From: Pandoraea bronchicola
Lineage (GTDB): Bacteria; Pseudomonadota; Gammaproteobacteria; Burkholderiales; Burkholderiaceae
Assembly: GCF_902459805.1 (NCBI RefSeq)
Contig: NZ_CABPST010000002.1
Span: 186,001 to 250,000, forward strand
Length of the DNA stretch: 64,000 bases
Direction: 5' to 3'
The position numbers and the translations under genes were made by a program. This document shows, piece after piece, positions 1 to 8,290 of the stretch (position 1 is the stretch's first letter; every line of letters starts with the position of its first letter). The notes under the pieces are model-generated. The model ran no database searches. It was not told the DNA's origin and was given only the letters and a program-made list of their open reading frames with translations.

Positions 1-202
1 CTGCACCGTGGTCAGCCAGCGTGACGCGGCCGCTTTCGGTTTTGACTTCCTGCAGCAGGGGCTCGATGAACTGGAACAGGTGATAGACCTGCTTGAGCTT
101 GCGGCGACTGTCCTGGTTCATCTTTGCGTCGCGCGTCAGGATATGCAGCTCCTTGAGCAGCTCGACGGACTGGCCAGGGCGGATTTCGTGGGTATTCGAC
201 AT
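1..202 (-). CDS. SAM-dependent methyltransferase, N-terminal part
   Basis: This is the 5' part of a minus-strand gene whose 3' end lies outside the window. From ATG at 202 the frame stays open for 67 codons. It begins MSNTHEIRPGQSVELLKEL and runs through a basic helix (KMNQDSRRKLKQVYHLFQFI) to VTLADHGA at the window edge. That last stretch looks like the start of motif I of a class I SAM-dependent methyltransferase. I recognise this N-terminus from Burkholderiaceae methyltransferase annotations, but the catalytic domain is not visible, so the function is an inference. There is no strong Shine-Dalgarno before the ATG. The nearest gene is the CDF transporter on the same strand, about 200 bases away, so the two are probably separate units. 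Confidence 0.6.
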   Translation of the reverse strand, partial: MSNTHEIRPGQSVELLKELHILTRDAKMNQDSRRKLKQVYHLFQFIEPLLQEVKTESGRVTLADHGA

Positions 203-410
203 GTGAGGCTAAGTAAGCGGCGGGAGGTGATGTGTCCCGGAATACCGGCAGTTTACCGAAAAGGGCCGGACCTGGCCCGAAACTCACCGGCAGCACCGTT
301 ATCTTCGGCGTTCATCAGGCGAACGGCACCGCGCATTGGCGTCTCACTTACTTCGTATCGAGCAATTGCAGATAGGCACCGAACATGTCGCTCAACGCGT
401 CATGGGCGGT

Positions 411-1286
411 TCAATGCCTTCCGACTGACACCGGGTCCACGTGCGTCATGACATCGAGGACCTTGGGGATCGTTTTGATTCGACGTTGCACAGACTCTGC
501 AATCTGATGCCCGTCCCTGACCGTCAGGGACTCATCCACTTCGATATGCACGTCGACGAGGACGAAGTCGCCGACGGTACGTGTGCGGAGATCGTGGAAT
601 CCGCGCACACCGCTGACGCTGGCCACAGCATGTTCTATGGCTGAAATTTCCTCGTCGGCCGCCGCATGATCCATCAGATCGCTCATGGCGGACCAACCGA
701 TCTGTCCGCCCATTCGCGCGACCATTGCCGCGACAATCAGCGAAGCGATCGGATCTCCCATGGGAAAGCCAAGGAGATTCGCAACAATGCCGACTAAAAC
801 CACGAGTGATGAAGCGGCGTCCGATCTCGCGTGCCACGCATTCGCAATCAGCATTTTGGAATCGACTCGCTTACCGACGCGGAGCATGTAGCGGAACAGC
901 AACTCCTTCGCGAGCAGTGCGAGTGCCGCTGCCCACATGGCCGACGCATGAACCACCGGAATCGACACCGGATCGAGCAGGCGAGTCACTGCGGTCCACC
1001 CGATCCCGGCGGCAACGCCGAGCATGAGCAGGCCGAGCAGCAGCGATGCTGCCGTTTCAAATCGATAGTGACCGTAGGGGTGATTAGCGTCAGGGGCGAG
1101 GCGGCTCTGACGGTTTGCGGCAATCACAACGAAGTCCGATACGAGGTCGGAAAGTGAATGGATGCCGTCAGCCACCAATGCCTGCGATCTGGCGAGCAGT
1201 CCGATTGCCACTTGAGCAATGGACAGGAATAAATTCACCCAAACACTGATCAGCGTGCTGTGTTTTGCTGCGGTATGACGATCCAT
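411..1286 (-). CDS. Cation diffusion facilitator (CDF) metal efflux transporter
   Basis: This 291-residue protein should export a divalent metal (Zn, Fe, Co or Mn) in exchange for protons at the inner membrane. It has the CDF layout: about six membrane helices in residues 1-205 and a cytosolic domain in the last 80 residues, which includes FHDLRTRTVGDFVLVDVHIE. The metal-site motif of helix 2 is ADGIHSLSD (His43 and Asp47). The helix 5 motif is AWHARSD, near residues 148-154. An HD/HD site is usual for zinc-type members, whereas E. coli FieF has DD/HD. The length is normal. An iron-box-like inverted repeat lies 110 bases upstream, so iron control is possible. Substrate is not determined. Confidence 0.9.
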   Translation of the reverse strand: MDRHTAAKHSTLISVWVNLFLSIAQVAIGLLARSQALVADGIHSLSDLVSDFVVIAANRQSRLAPDANHPYGHYRFETAASLLLGLLMLGVAAGIGWTAVTRLLDPVSIPVVHASAMWAAALALLAKELLFRYMLRVGKRVDSKMLIANAWHARSDAASSLVVLVGIVANLLGFPMGDPIASLIVAAMVARMGGQIGWSAMSDLMDHAAADEEISAIEHAVASVSGVRGFHDLRTRTVGDFVLVDVHIEVDESLTVRDGHQIAESVQRRIKTIPKVLDVMTHVDPVSVGRH

Positions 1287-1394
1287 GATTATCCTTCGCG
1301 CGGGGTTGGCTGAACAGGTGGCTGTGCTCCCGGCGAGGCGAACAATATTTTAAAGACTGTGTTTTTGCAAGTGTTTGATGTTGCGGAAATTTTA

Positions 1395-1416
1395 TTATTG
1401 AGAATCGTTTCAATAA
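1395..1416. promoter_or_regulatory. Fur-box-like inverted repeat
   Basis: TTATTG and CAATAA form perfect arms around ten bases between the CDF gene and the cytochrome b561 gene. On the minus strand the core reads AAACGATTCTCA. The same 12 bases occur in the box at 57856-57886, and the core resembles the Fur consensus. It could control either or both of the divergent genes. The assignment rests on sequence similarity only. Confidence 0.45.
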
Positions 1417-1510
1417 CTAATCTCATCACCTGAATTTTTTTAAGAGGCTAATTCTCTCCTAATGCGAATGGGCGCACAATTCGCCATCAAGTAAATTCTC
1501 AGGTGCATTA

Positions 1511-2050
1511 GTGAACCAACGAACTTCATTCGGTGTTATTGCCCAGGCATTTCACTGGGGCATGGCCTTGCTGCTCGTCGTGCAATACACGGTAGCGTGG
1601 ACGATGCCGCATATTGGGCGGGGCACACTTCCGGTCGGCTTGGTCGGGTGGCATCTGTCAATCGGCACAGCGCTGTTGGCGCTGGTGCTGGCGCGGCTGT
1701 TGTGGCGCGTAACCCATCCGGTCCAGCCGCCCGAAGGCTCGCGGCTCCTGAACGCCTTGGCGGGAGCCGGGCATGCCGCGATCTATATCTTGCTGTTAGC
1801 CGTTCCCGTCATGGGGTGGATCAACGCTTCATCTCGCGGTTACGAGGTCCACCTGTTCGGCGCCGCTACGCTACCTCCGCTGTCAGCGACGGGTTCGGCA
1901 CTCGGTCACTCGATGGGGGATATTCACGTTTATGCGTCGTACGTCCTGATTGGCGTTGTCGGACTCCATGTGCTCGCGGCCTTGTATCACCATTGGATTC
2001 TTAAAGACGGCGTGATGGAACGGATGCTTCCGCTCAGGCGTGCTAAATAG
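1511..2050 (+). CDS. Cytochrome b561 family protein
   Basis: This 179-residue inner-membrane protein has four hydrophobic helices and the CybB-type dihaem layout. Candidate haem ligands are His15 (QAFHW), His48 (GWHLS), His139 (GDIHV) and His153 (GLHVL). The 14-residue gap between His139 and His153 is typical of the family. Such proteins pass electrons from ubiquinol or to superoxide or other acceptors; the partner is unknown here. The start is GTG at 1511, and no upstream ATG is in frame. It is divergent from the CDF gene, with the iron-box-like site between them, which would fit expression linked to iron status. Confidence 0.88.
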   Translation: MNQRTSFGVIAQAFHWGMALLLVVQYTVAWTMPHIGRGTLPVGLVGWHLSIGTALLALVLARLLWRVTHPVQPPEGSRLLNALAGAGHAAIYILLLAVPVMGWINASSRGYEVHLFGAATLPPLSATGSALGHSMGDIHVYASYVLIGVVGLHVLAALYHHWILKDGVMERMLPLRRAK

Positions 2051-2231
2051 AATGCGCTGAGGCAGCCATCGGGACTCGGAGAAAGCCGCGTATGGCGAAT
2101 TGCATCATGCTTTCGCCGCAGTCCAGTCGAAGCTGCTGAGATAACCGATGAACACGTCCGCCACGTGACTGAAGCCGCAAACCCTTGGCGAGAAGCGCAT
2201 TTCGCCAACAACGCGCTGTCTGACGATTTCG

Positions 2232-2504
2232 CTAGAGCAGTGCGGCCGCAATCCGGGTGATCATGGCCAGTGTGATCAAGGAAAGCGCAGGGACTAAGGC
2301 CGATGCAATGAGTACTGCAAGCATATGCCTCGGGCGCATTTTCCACGGGGTGCCGGCCTCGTTACGTCGCCGAATGGCGTCCGGGTCATACCCGGCAGCG
2401 CGCAGCAACTCGTCTGAACGCGCCGGCCAGGCATACTCTGGACGCAGTTCATTAGGTGGGGGCATTCGGTTCGGTCCGGAACGTGTATTCGGCCGAGCGC
2501 GCAT
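2232..2504 (-). CDS. Small hypothetical protein with one C-terminal membrane helix
   Basis: This 90-residue product is not recognised. The first half is hydrophilic and rich in Pro and Arg (PPPNELRPEYAWPARSDE, then GYDPDAIRRRNEAG). The C-terminus is one strongly hydrophobic helix (AVLIASALVPALSLITLAM). The soluble-then-anchor layout is protein-like, but no clear ribosome-binding site precedes the ATG at 2504. A second ATG at 2465 is possible. The 286 bases between this gene and the MFS gene hold nothing I can identify. It could be a chance reading frame. Confidence 0.35.
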   Translation of the reverse strand: MRARPNTRSGPNRMPPPNELRPEYAWPARSDELLRAAGYDPDAIRRRNEAGTPWKMRPRHMLAVLIASALVPALSLITLAMITRIAAALL

Positions 2505-2790
2505 ATTGCTTATTTTTTCGTGTCATTCCTGTCGGGCACCCAAAAACACGCGAAATGTTGCGCCGGAAATGGCCTTCGTGCGAAACACATCATCGATGCT
2601 AGCCGGTTCGGCGACATGACGGTACTCGAAAGAGAAAAAATGACTTGTTCGATGACGCGGGCAAGAGGGGGGTGCGTGCGCATCCGCTATGCCACATACC
2701 ACAAGCAAAGCGTCGTCGTGAGCGTCATGAATGATCGCCATCAGGCAGACTTGACACGGATTGGCAACCCATCGGGGGCGATTGCGACGC

Positions 2791-4029
2791 TCAAGTGCTT
2801 GGCGTCGTCAGGCGCACCTGCCCCGTGACTGCCCGAACCGCCACCCACCGCACGACCAGCAGCGCTATCAGCGCCACGCCGTACACGCCCGCCATGGCGA
2901 CAAAGCCCGCTTGCCAGCCGAACAGCCCCGTCGCGGCGGCCGCCACACCAAGGCCGATCAGTGCGCCGGCCTTGGCCGCGCTGCTGCACAGCCCCAACGC
3001 AAGGCCCTGGCGGTTTGCCGGGCTGGCTTCGGCTACCAAGCTGTTAAGTACTGGCAACAGGCCGCCAAGGCATAGCCCCCAAGCCAGGCGTGCCGCGATG
3101 AAACCAGCCTCACTCTGTGTATGGCCCTGCCATAGCGCCGTTGCCGCACAGACTGCGGTCAGCGCGCAGACGCGGCTTAGTGTGAGGTGAATCGGCAGGT
3201 GAACAAAGCGCTTTGCCCACCAGCGAGCCGATAGTGCAAGCGTAGCCGCCGTGGCGCTGTAGGCAATGCCGGCTAGCATCACAGACCCGTGCAGCGTCTC
3301 AGTGATGTACGGCACGAGAAAACTCTGCGGCATGATGCGTGCGGCCTGCACGGCCACGGTGCCCAGCAGCAGGCCGATCGCCAGAGCGCCCAACCGTGTG
3401 GATGCCGAGGAGGGCGTTGCGGCGGCAATGTTAGCCACGTGATGGCAGGGTCTGGGATTGACCGAAGGCAGGCACAGCATCGCTAACGGAATGCAAGCCA
3501 GAATGATGATGGCCCCCGTCATGTTGGCTTGCCGGAAGCCGACCCAGGCTACCATCCATGCACCGACCGGCGGCGCCATGAAGCTGGCACAGGCGGTGAC
3601 GGTCTGAAGGTCAGCAAAGACACGGCGGTGCACTTCGGGTGGTGCCACGCGTAACGCGTAGACTTGCGCGGCTGCCAGAAAGCCGGCCAACGCGCCCTGA
3701 AGCGTACGCGCCAGCAGCACGGTGGCTGCGGAATCGGCATACACCGACCACAGTTGCGACGCGCCCAGCGCGATCAGCGCTCGCAGAATCATCGGCTTGG
3801 GGCCGACCCGGTCGGCCAGGCGTCCCCACCATGGCGCGGTCACGAGCGTGGCGGCCATCGGGGCGAAGTACACTGCGCTGGCGACCCACGCGAACGGTAC
3901 GTGCGGCACAGGGGTGAGTTCTCGCAGGAACAGTGGCCAGAACGGGCCCGTCATCTCCATCGCGCCCATCGACAGCATCTGGATGATCAGCAGCCACCGG
4001 AGGGTGCCGACATGCGTTGACGGACTCAT
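2791..4029 (-). CDS. MFS transporter, probable siderophore exporter
   Basis: This 412-residue protein has about twelve membrane helices. The loop between helices 2 and 3 carries the MFS signature (WWGRLADRVGPKPM), and there is a long central loop near residues 195-210. Its ATG overlaps the stop of the NIS synthetase gene as ATGA, so the two are translationally coupled. The same pairing of one NIS synthetase with one MFS pump is known for FslA/FslB in Francisella and LbtA/LbtB in Legionella, which make rhizoferrin-type siderophores. Export of the product of the upstream gene is therefore the likely job. No TonB receptor or importer gene follows. Confidence 0.85.
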   Translation of the reverse strand: MSPSTHVGTLRWLLIIQMLSMGAMEMTGPFWPLFLRELTPVPHVPFAWVASAVYFAPMAATLVTAPWWGRLADRVGPKPMILRALIALGASQLWSVYADSAATVLLARTLQGALAGFLAAAQVYALRVAPPEVHRRVFADLQTVTACASFMAPPVGAWMVAWVGFRQANMTGAIIILACIPLAMLCLPSVNPRPCHHVANIAAATPSSASTRLGALAIGLLLGTVAVQAARIMPQSFLVPYITETLHGSVMLAGIAYSATAATLALSARWWAKRFVHLPIHLTLSRVCALTAVCAATALWQGHTQSEAGFIAARLAWGLCLGGLLPVLNSLVAEASPANRQGLALGLCSSAAKAGALIGLGVAAAATGLFGWQAGFVAMAGVYGVALIALLVVRWVAVRAVTGQVRLTTPST

Positions 4030-5990
4030 GCCGGCATTGGCGCAGCGAAGGCGGCCAGCGGATTGGGCAGTGTGGCGTGCATGTCGTCCGACTGGTCACG
4101 CAAGCGCATGCGAACAAAGGTCTTGAAGGTCCATGGCGCTTGCAGCAGCGCACGATACTCTTGTGCCCAGGTATTGGTATCCACGGTGGCCCTGTGCTGT
4201 GCGAACACTTCATGCATAGCGTCGTACCACTGGCGCATGCCTTGTGCGCTGCCATCCTCAGGGAACAAAGCAAGCGCGAGTTCGCCCACGTGGCACAACA
4301 GGAAAGCGTGAATCAACTTCTTGCGCGGGATGGTGCGGTCAGGGTAGGTGGTATGGCCGTCCCGGAATGGCGAGATGGAAAAGCCCTGCGCCTGCAGCGC
4401 GGGCAGGGCAATCTTGATATCGCCGAAGTCGCGCACAACCAATCGTTGCGGCATGCCTGCCGCATCTATCACGACGAAGGTGTTTTGCTGGTGTGCTTCG
4501 AGCGCGATGCCGTAGCGCAGATAGAGCCCGACGACGGCTGGCATCGCCACGCGCAAATAGGCGTCGAAGAAACGTGCGGCTCGTTCGGCACGGTGGCCAT
4601 CCGCCTGGCGTGCGAGCACTGTGTCGAGCAGCAGAGGGGCCGCGACGCCTGTCATGTCAGCTGTGAAGTCCGGCGTGAACAACGCCCCGACTGGTAGCAG
4701 ACGCTCGTTGACGGCAATGCGCGTTGTCGGATTGTCACGTACGATCATTGACAAGTGGCGTGCGCGGTTGTCGTCGGCGTCGATCAGATGCAAGCCATGG
4801 CGTTCGGGAACGATCGACAGCACGCGGGCCAACGCCGCATCGGTGGCCAGAATGCGCTCAAGCAGTGCGCTGACACGCGGCCCCATCACGGCCGACTTGG
4901 GAGACACTGTGCGTTCCACACTGGTCAGTCGCATGCTGATGGGCAGCTTGAGCATTGGGCTTCCCGGCGCATTGACAGCCGCCACGGTGCGAAACGACAT
5001 AGTGGGATGTGTCGCGATGGCTATCTCAGGCAGGAATATCAATTCGCCGGCGGCCAGTTCTCGGGCAAAAGTCTCCCGTAGCGTTGCATCGCGCTGCCAT
5101 GGATGCACGGGCAACGGCAGCCACGCCTCGGGGACAAGGTGGCGTAGTACCAACGCGCGCCGAAATTCGGCCATTGCGTCGGGAAAGGTGGCGGCGAACC
5201 ATGTGACGTACGGCTGGGTACCGTCCATTGTCGTCACACTCACGCGATGCGCCGCCACTGCGGCCAGGCCAACCCGCACCTGCGCTTCGAACTCAGGAGA
5301 CAGCGCGATCACCTGCCTGGGCGTGAGCCCCAGTCGGGTCTTGTACGCCGGGTGCCAAGGGTGGCCACCGGTGCCCCATTGCTCTGTACGCGCAAGGGCT
5401 CGCGGGCTGCCGTTAGCCGTGAGCAGGTCGATGGCGTCTCGCGCCCCGGCGGCCACGCGTTCGGCCGCAAGGCGAGCGCCCCAAGCCAGCCGGTAGGCCT
5501 GGCACAGCGTGTCGTTGTCTTGGCTGTTGTCGAGCTCGACCGAGAGCCGGGTGATGGCGGCTAATCGCTCCGCTCCGGCATTCTGCGTGTCTAACAACGG
5601 TCCGAGGTAGTGAAGTAAAACGGAAGCCCGCTCGACAGGCTGGGGCGGTTCATTATGTGTGAGGGCGAATATGTCACCGGCCAAGGCCCAACTCCCAAGC
5701 GCCCCTGAGCGAGGGCCGGTGAAACACAGCTGTACGCGCCGCTGCTGGATTGGCAAGAGGGTAACGTCGGCACCGGTATCGGCGATCAACTGGTCGGGGC
5801 AAAGCAGCGCTTCTCGAAACAAGGCTTGTAGCAGGCGCGACAATACACGCTGGCGCGCCATTTGCTGAGCGTCACGCCAGTGCGCGGCACGAACGCCGGC
5901 CTGAGCAAGCTCGGGGATGGTCTTGTGGAACAGCGTGTCGGTTGTGGCAACCGGCGTTGCCGGGGTGGTGGAAGCAGCTTGATGTTGCAC
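4026..5990 (-). CDS. IucA/IucC-family NRPS-independent siderophore (NIS) synthetase
   Basis: The product should adenylate a carboxylate, usually citrate, and condense it with an amine or alcohol to build a polycarboxylate siderophore. I start it at GTG 5990, which has AGGAG five bases upstream, giving 654 residues, close to the family norm; the open frame extends upstream to 6122 without such a site. Visible NIS motifs are GGHPWHPAYKTRLGL (about 208-222, nucleotide binding), LPVHPWQ (about 293-299), THPTMSFRTV (about 327-336) and, in the C-terminal FhuF-like part, EAHQQNTF and VRDFGDIKI. With one synthetase and one exporter, a symmetric citrate siderophore such as rhizoferrin is the best guess. 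A palindromic operator lies 163 bases upstream. Confidence 0.9.
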   Translation of the reverse strand: MQHQAASTTPATPVATTDTLFHKTIPELAQAGVRAAHWRDAQQMARQRVLSRLLQALFREALLCPDQLIADTGADVTLLPIQQRRVQLCFTGPRSGALGSWALAGDIFALTHNEPPQPVERASVLLHYLGPLLDTQNAGAERLAAITRLSVELDNSQDNDTLCQAYRLAWGARLAAERVAAGARDAIDLLTANGSPRALARTEQWGTGGHPWHPAYKTRLGLTPRQVIALSPEFEAQVRVGLAAVAAHRVSVTTMDGTQPYVTWFAATFPDAMAEFRRALVLRHLVPEAWLPLPVHPWQRDATLRETFARELAAGELIFLPEIAIATHPTMSFRTVAAVNAPGSPMLKLPISMRLTSVERTVSPKSAVMGPRVSALLERILATDAALARVLSIVPERHGLHLIDADDNRARHLSMIVRDNPTTRIAVNERLLPVGALFTPDFTADMTGVAAPLLLDTVLARQADGHRAERAARFFDAYLRVAMPAVVGLYLRYGIALEAHQQNTFVVIDAAGMPQRLVVRDFGDIKIALPALQAQGFSISPFRDGHTTYPDRTIPRKKLIHAFLLCHVGELALALFPEDGSAQGMRQWYDAMHEVFAQHRATVDTNTWAQEYRALLQAPWTFKTFVRMRLRDQSDDMHATLPNPLAAFAAPMPA

Positions 5991-6152
5991 GATGGCTCCT
6001 ACGAGGACATAAGCGTGCAGACAAGCGATGGCTCGACCTGCGACGCAAGGACTTGAGTAGGGACCAATCGAGAGCGGGACGTGCGGGGCCTGGATGGACG
6101 GCACCGCTGAAATAGGAGGCAATCCCGCCGCTACAACTTGTGTTGCCTCGCA

Positions 6153-6185
6153 CTTTATTGCAAATGCGACGCATTTGCAATAAAG
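6153..6185. promoter_or_regulatory. 33-bp perfect palindrome, probable Fur operator
   Basis: CTTTATTGCAAATGCG, one central A, then its exact complement. Inside it lies TTATTG, 17 bases, CAATAA. This is the same spacing as the TATTG/CAATA site before the PepSY flavoreductase at 57856-57886. The TTGCAAATG half-site matches Fur boxes as written for beta-proteobacteria. It sits between the siderophore synthetase gene and the UPF0489 unit and most likely controls the siderophore operon. The remaining bases of 5991-6325 hold nothing else I can identify. Confidence 0.6.
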
Positions 6186-6325
6186 CAGTGTTTCAATCGT
6201 GTTTTGTCAGGCACCCTCAATGGTTATTCGACACGTGGCAAGTGTGCGCGGCACTGCATTCGGGGGTAGGAGCGTTGCTCCTGGTAGAAACCAGCGCGAA
6301 TGCTACCCTTCAAATTGGTACCTAT

Positions 6326-6375
6326 TGTCAAGGCTATGTTCAGATGTCCGCTTCCCGGCTATGTTGAAATGTCCG
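6326..6375 (+). repeat. Left terminal tandem repeats of the IS21-like element
   Basis: Two near-identical 19-base units start at 6332 and 6357, a 25-base period. They are GGCTATGTTCAGATGTCCG and GGCTATGTTGAAATGTCCG. Confidence 0.6.
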
Positions 6376-6421
6376 TTCTGGTAGAGTCGATTCAGTGGAA
6401 AGCCTTTCCGGATATCTGCCT

Positions 6422-7114
6422 ATGAATAGCGCCGAGATTGACCGTTTGCAAGCCGATGACCAGATGCTCGAGCCGTTGGGGGCCGATATTTGGCTGATGG
6501 ATGACCATCGGTGGGCGTTTTACGTGTGGCAGCGGTTTTCCATTGAGGAGCAGATCAGAGCTTTCTCTCTCGTGCATGCCGACTACCACTGGGACGCCAC
6601 GAACGATTTTTTTGAAGATGAACAAGCACGGCGACGATTGGAGAATGCCGACCTGCCACAGCTCTACGAAATGGTGCTCAAGAGGGAAGGGATTGCCTAC
6701 GACTCGTTCATTGCCCCGGCCTTGATCCGTGGGTTCATCAACGATGTGCATTTCTTCTGCAAGCAGAACGACTCGGATCGTGGGCTTGACGATGAGTTGT
6801 TGGCGTCCGCCAACGTACGCCAATGCATTCACGAAACAACCGAATCTCTCCTGAGTGCCGATCTCCCCAAGCCAGTTATCTTTGATTTGTGCCTCGACCT
6901 GTTCAACGACGAAGAAACGACGCTATTTGGCGAAGGCGATCTCTGGCCCGACGCCAAAGTTGAGGGTTGGTTGACCGAAATGCGAACACTAATCGAGCGC
7001 GCTGCACTCGTAACGGTCTCTCTGTCGTTCGATTACTCCGGTGCAGCAGACGACACACGACACCTCGCAGCATTGGTTCTTCCCCGGATACTCCAGTGGA
7101 GGGGGGCGGCTTAG
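6422..7114 (+). CDS. UPF0489-family protein (arginase-like fold)
   Basis: The product has about 230 residues. In order it shows the UPF0489 blocks: DIWLMDDHRWAFYVWQ (Asp27, Asp28, His29), LVHADYHWDA (His52, Asp54, His56, Asp58), FIAPALIRGFINDVHFF, VIFDLCLDLFNDEE and VTVSLSFDYSG. The Asp/His-rich blocks suggest a metal site as in arginase/deacetylase folds. The family's biochemical role is not established. I prefer ATG 6422; a GTG at 6395 is also in frame, and neither has a strong ribosome-binding site. The gene lies alone between the inverted IS21-like ends, so it may be cargo. Its codon use looks less GC-biased than that of the flanking genes. Confidence 0.7.
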   Translation: MNSAEIDRLQADDQMLEPLGADIWLMDDHRWAFYVWQRFSIEEQIRAFSLVHADYHWDATNDFFEDEQARRRLENADLPQLYEMVLKREGIAYDSFIAPALIRGFINDVHFFCKQNDSDRGLDDELLASANVRQCIHETTESLLSADLPKPVIFDLCLDLFNDEETTLFGEGDLWPDAKVEGWLTEMRTLIERAALVTVSLSFDYSGAADDTRHLAALVLPRILQWRGAA

Positions 7115-7164
7115 CGCTAGCAAACGCGGAAAGGATATTTGACACGTTCCGTCAAGTGGCACCG

Positions 7165-7439
7165 CTACAAAGCCTCTAGTATGTCGTCTTGCCCAAGCGA
7201 TCGCTGTGACTTTTTGCCAGACGGACGGACGCGTTTGCGAAGGGCTCGGCAACCGTTGACGGCAACGATCATCAGCTTGCGTGCGGTCTCTTTGGCGAGG
7301 GATTGTTGCTCGGGCAACCGTATCGACGGGAAACCAGGTCCGCCGGCTCGTGCTGCCGATATATCGCGCCATCAATTCGTTGCCTCGCATTCATGATCGG
7401 GGCATCTGAATACCATACGAGCTGCTCGAACTCGGACAT
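7165..7439 (-). pseudogene. Possible frame-broken gene remnant
   Basis: On the minus strand, a frame starting MSEFEQLVWYSDAPIMNA gives way to a second frame ending in AKETARKLMIVAVNGCRALR and GQDDILEAL before a stop at 7165. Each piece has protein-like composition, but no single frame spans the region. It may be a decayed cargo or host gene interrupted by frameshifts, or chance. I cannot name a family. Confidence 0.2.
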
Positions 7440-7481
7440 TTGAACTTGGTTAGAACCGGACATTACAACTTAGCCGCTACA
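7433..7481 (-). repeat. Right terminal tandem repeats of the IS21-like element
   Basis: CGGACATT occurs at 7433 and 7457, a 24-base period. Read on the minus strand, both copies end in ATGTCCG and match the left-end units in inverted orientation. Confidence 0.6.
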
Positions 7482-7615
7482 CCCGTGATTCGCATAATGT
7501 ACATTATGTTAAATCACGTTCGGGACGATCGACCAATGCAAGTTCGCTAAATGAGATCCCATCGATTTGGATTCCAACAGGCATATTTTTCCTATGCGGG
7601 CACCACGAACGAGAC

Positions 7616-7933
7616 TTAAAGCGGAGCCTGGGTTAGCGCCACCTTAATTGCGCCAAGTTTCTTGCCTACCTGGTCCATCGCGGAAAGGTATTCTCTGAGC
7701 TGCGGTTCGATCAACGTCATTCCGTTCTCGTTCTGCCCTTTTCTCGATGGCAACAATTGAGTGAATGCGCTGCTATCCCGTTGAACGACAATCTGCTGGG
7801 CCTCTACGTATGATCGGTGCGCGTAGTTCCGATACGTGCGAGCCTCGTACAACCACGCGGAATTCTCAGCCTCCGATAGCACCGCATACGCATTCGCACA
7901 TCGAGATTCACCCGCCATCTTCGCATTGCCCAC
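7616..7933 (-). CDS. Hypothetical protein, possibly 5'-truncated
   Basis: The product has up to 105 residues and is not recognised. It looks like a helical protein (RCANAYAVLSEAENSAWLYE, then an amphipathic C-terminal helix). The only start with room is GTG 7933. Directly upstream in the same frame is a stop codon, and the same frame before that stop is again protein-like (GLCREADTKNIHAR). The gene may therefore be the 3' part of a longer reading frame broken by a nonsense mutation. An overlapping frame contains VTGCAAR, which resembles a lipobox, but that frame does not continue. Confidence 0.35.
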   Translation of the reverse strand: MGNAKMAGESRCANAYAVLSEAENSAWLYEARTYRNYAHRSYVEAQQIVVQRDSSAFTQLLPSRKGQNENGMTLIEPQLREYLSAMDQVGKKLGAIKVALTQAPL

Positions 7934-8290
7934 GATTCAGCGGGCGTGGATATTCTTGGTATCTGCCTCGCGGCACAGCCCGTCACCATAACCACGCAGC
8001 GCCGGGGCCTCTCTGCTTGAAAGCGTCTGCGCCATCACCTACTCTGAAGACTCGTCAGCGTGCACGGGATATTCATGCACGTCGCAGCGGATAACGTGCA
8101 TTTCGACAGCAGGTACTTTTTGTACCCGTCCGACGGCCGATCTGTTCAATTCCCTCTTGACTCGTTTCCAGTCCTGCAAGCACAGCGCCGGAATGGCGAC
8201 GTTTCGCCGTCCCCATGGTGGCGTCACATGTTTGAGCCGAAATGACGACTCTGGGGAAATGTCACTATCCCCGCCGCGAAGGAGCAGTAC
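7934..8290. other. Intergenic region upstream of PEP synthase
   Basis: I find no convincing gene in these 357 bases. Just upstream of the ppsA ribosome-binding site, GGGGA and TCCCC (about 8252-8275) could form a short hairpin in the leader. A strong AAGGAG ends at 8283, before the ppsA ATG. Confidence 0.4.

Larger units (their letters stand above)
6326..7481. mobile_element. IS21-like non-autonomous element carrying a UPF0489 gene
   Basis: Both ends carry two copies of a degenerate motif in inverted orientation. The left outer copy begins TGTCAAGGCTATGTT and continues to ATGTCCG. The right outer copy, read inwards, begins TGTAGCGGCTAAGTT and also continues to ATGTCCG. Multiple subterminal repeats and TGT tips are typical of the IS21 family. 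No istA or istB coding sequence lies between the ends, only the UPF0489 gene and about 300 bases of degraded sequence. GC content looks lower than in the neighbours. Flanking five-base sequences (CCTAT and CCCGT) do not match, so no target duplication survives. Confidence 0.5.
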
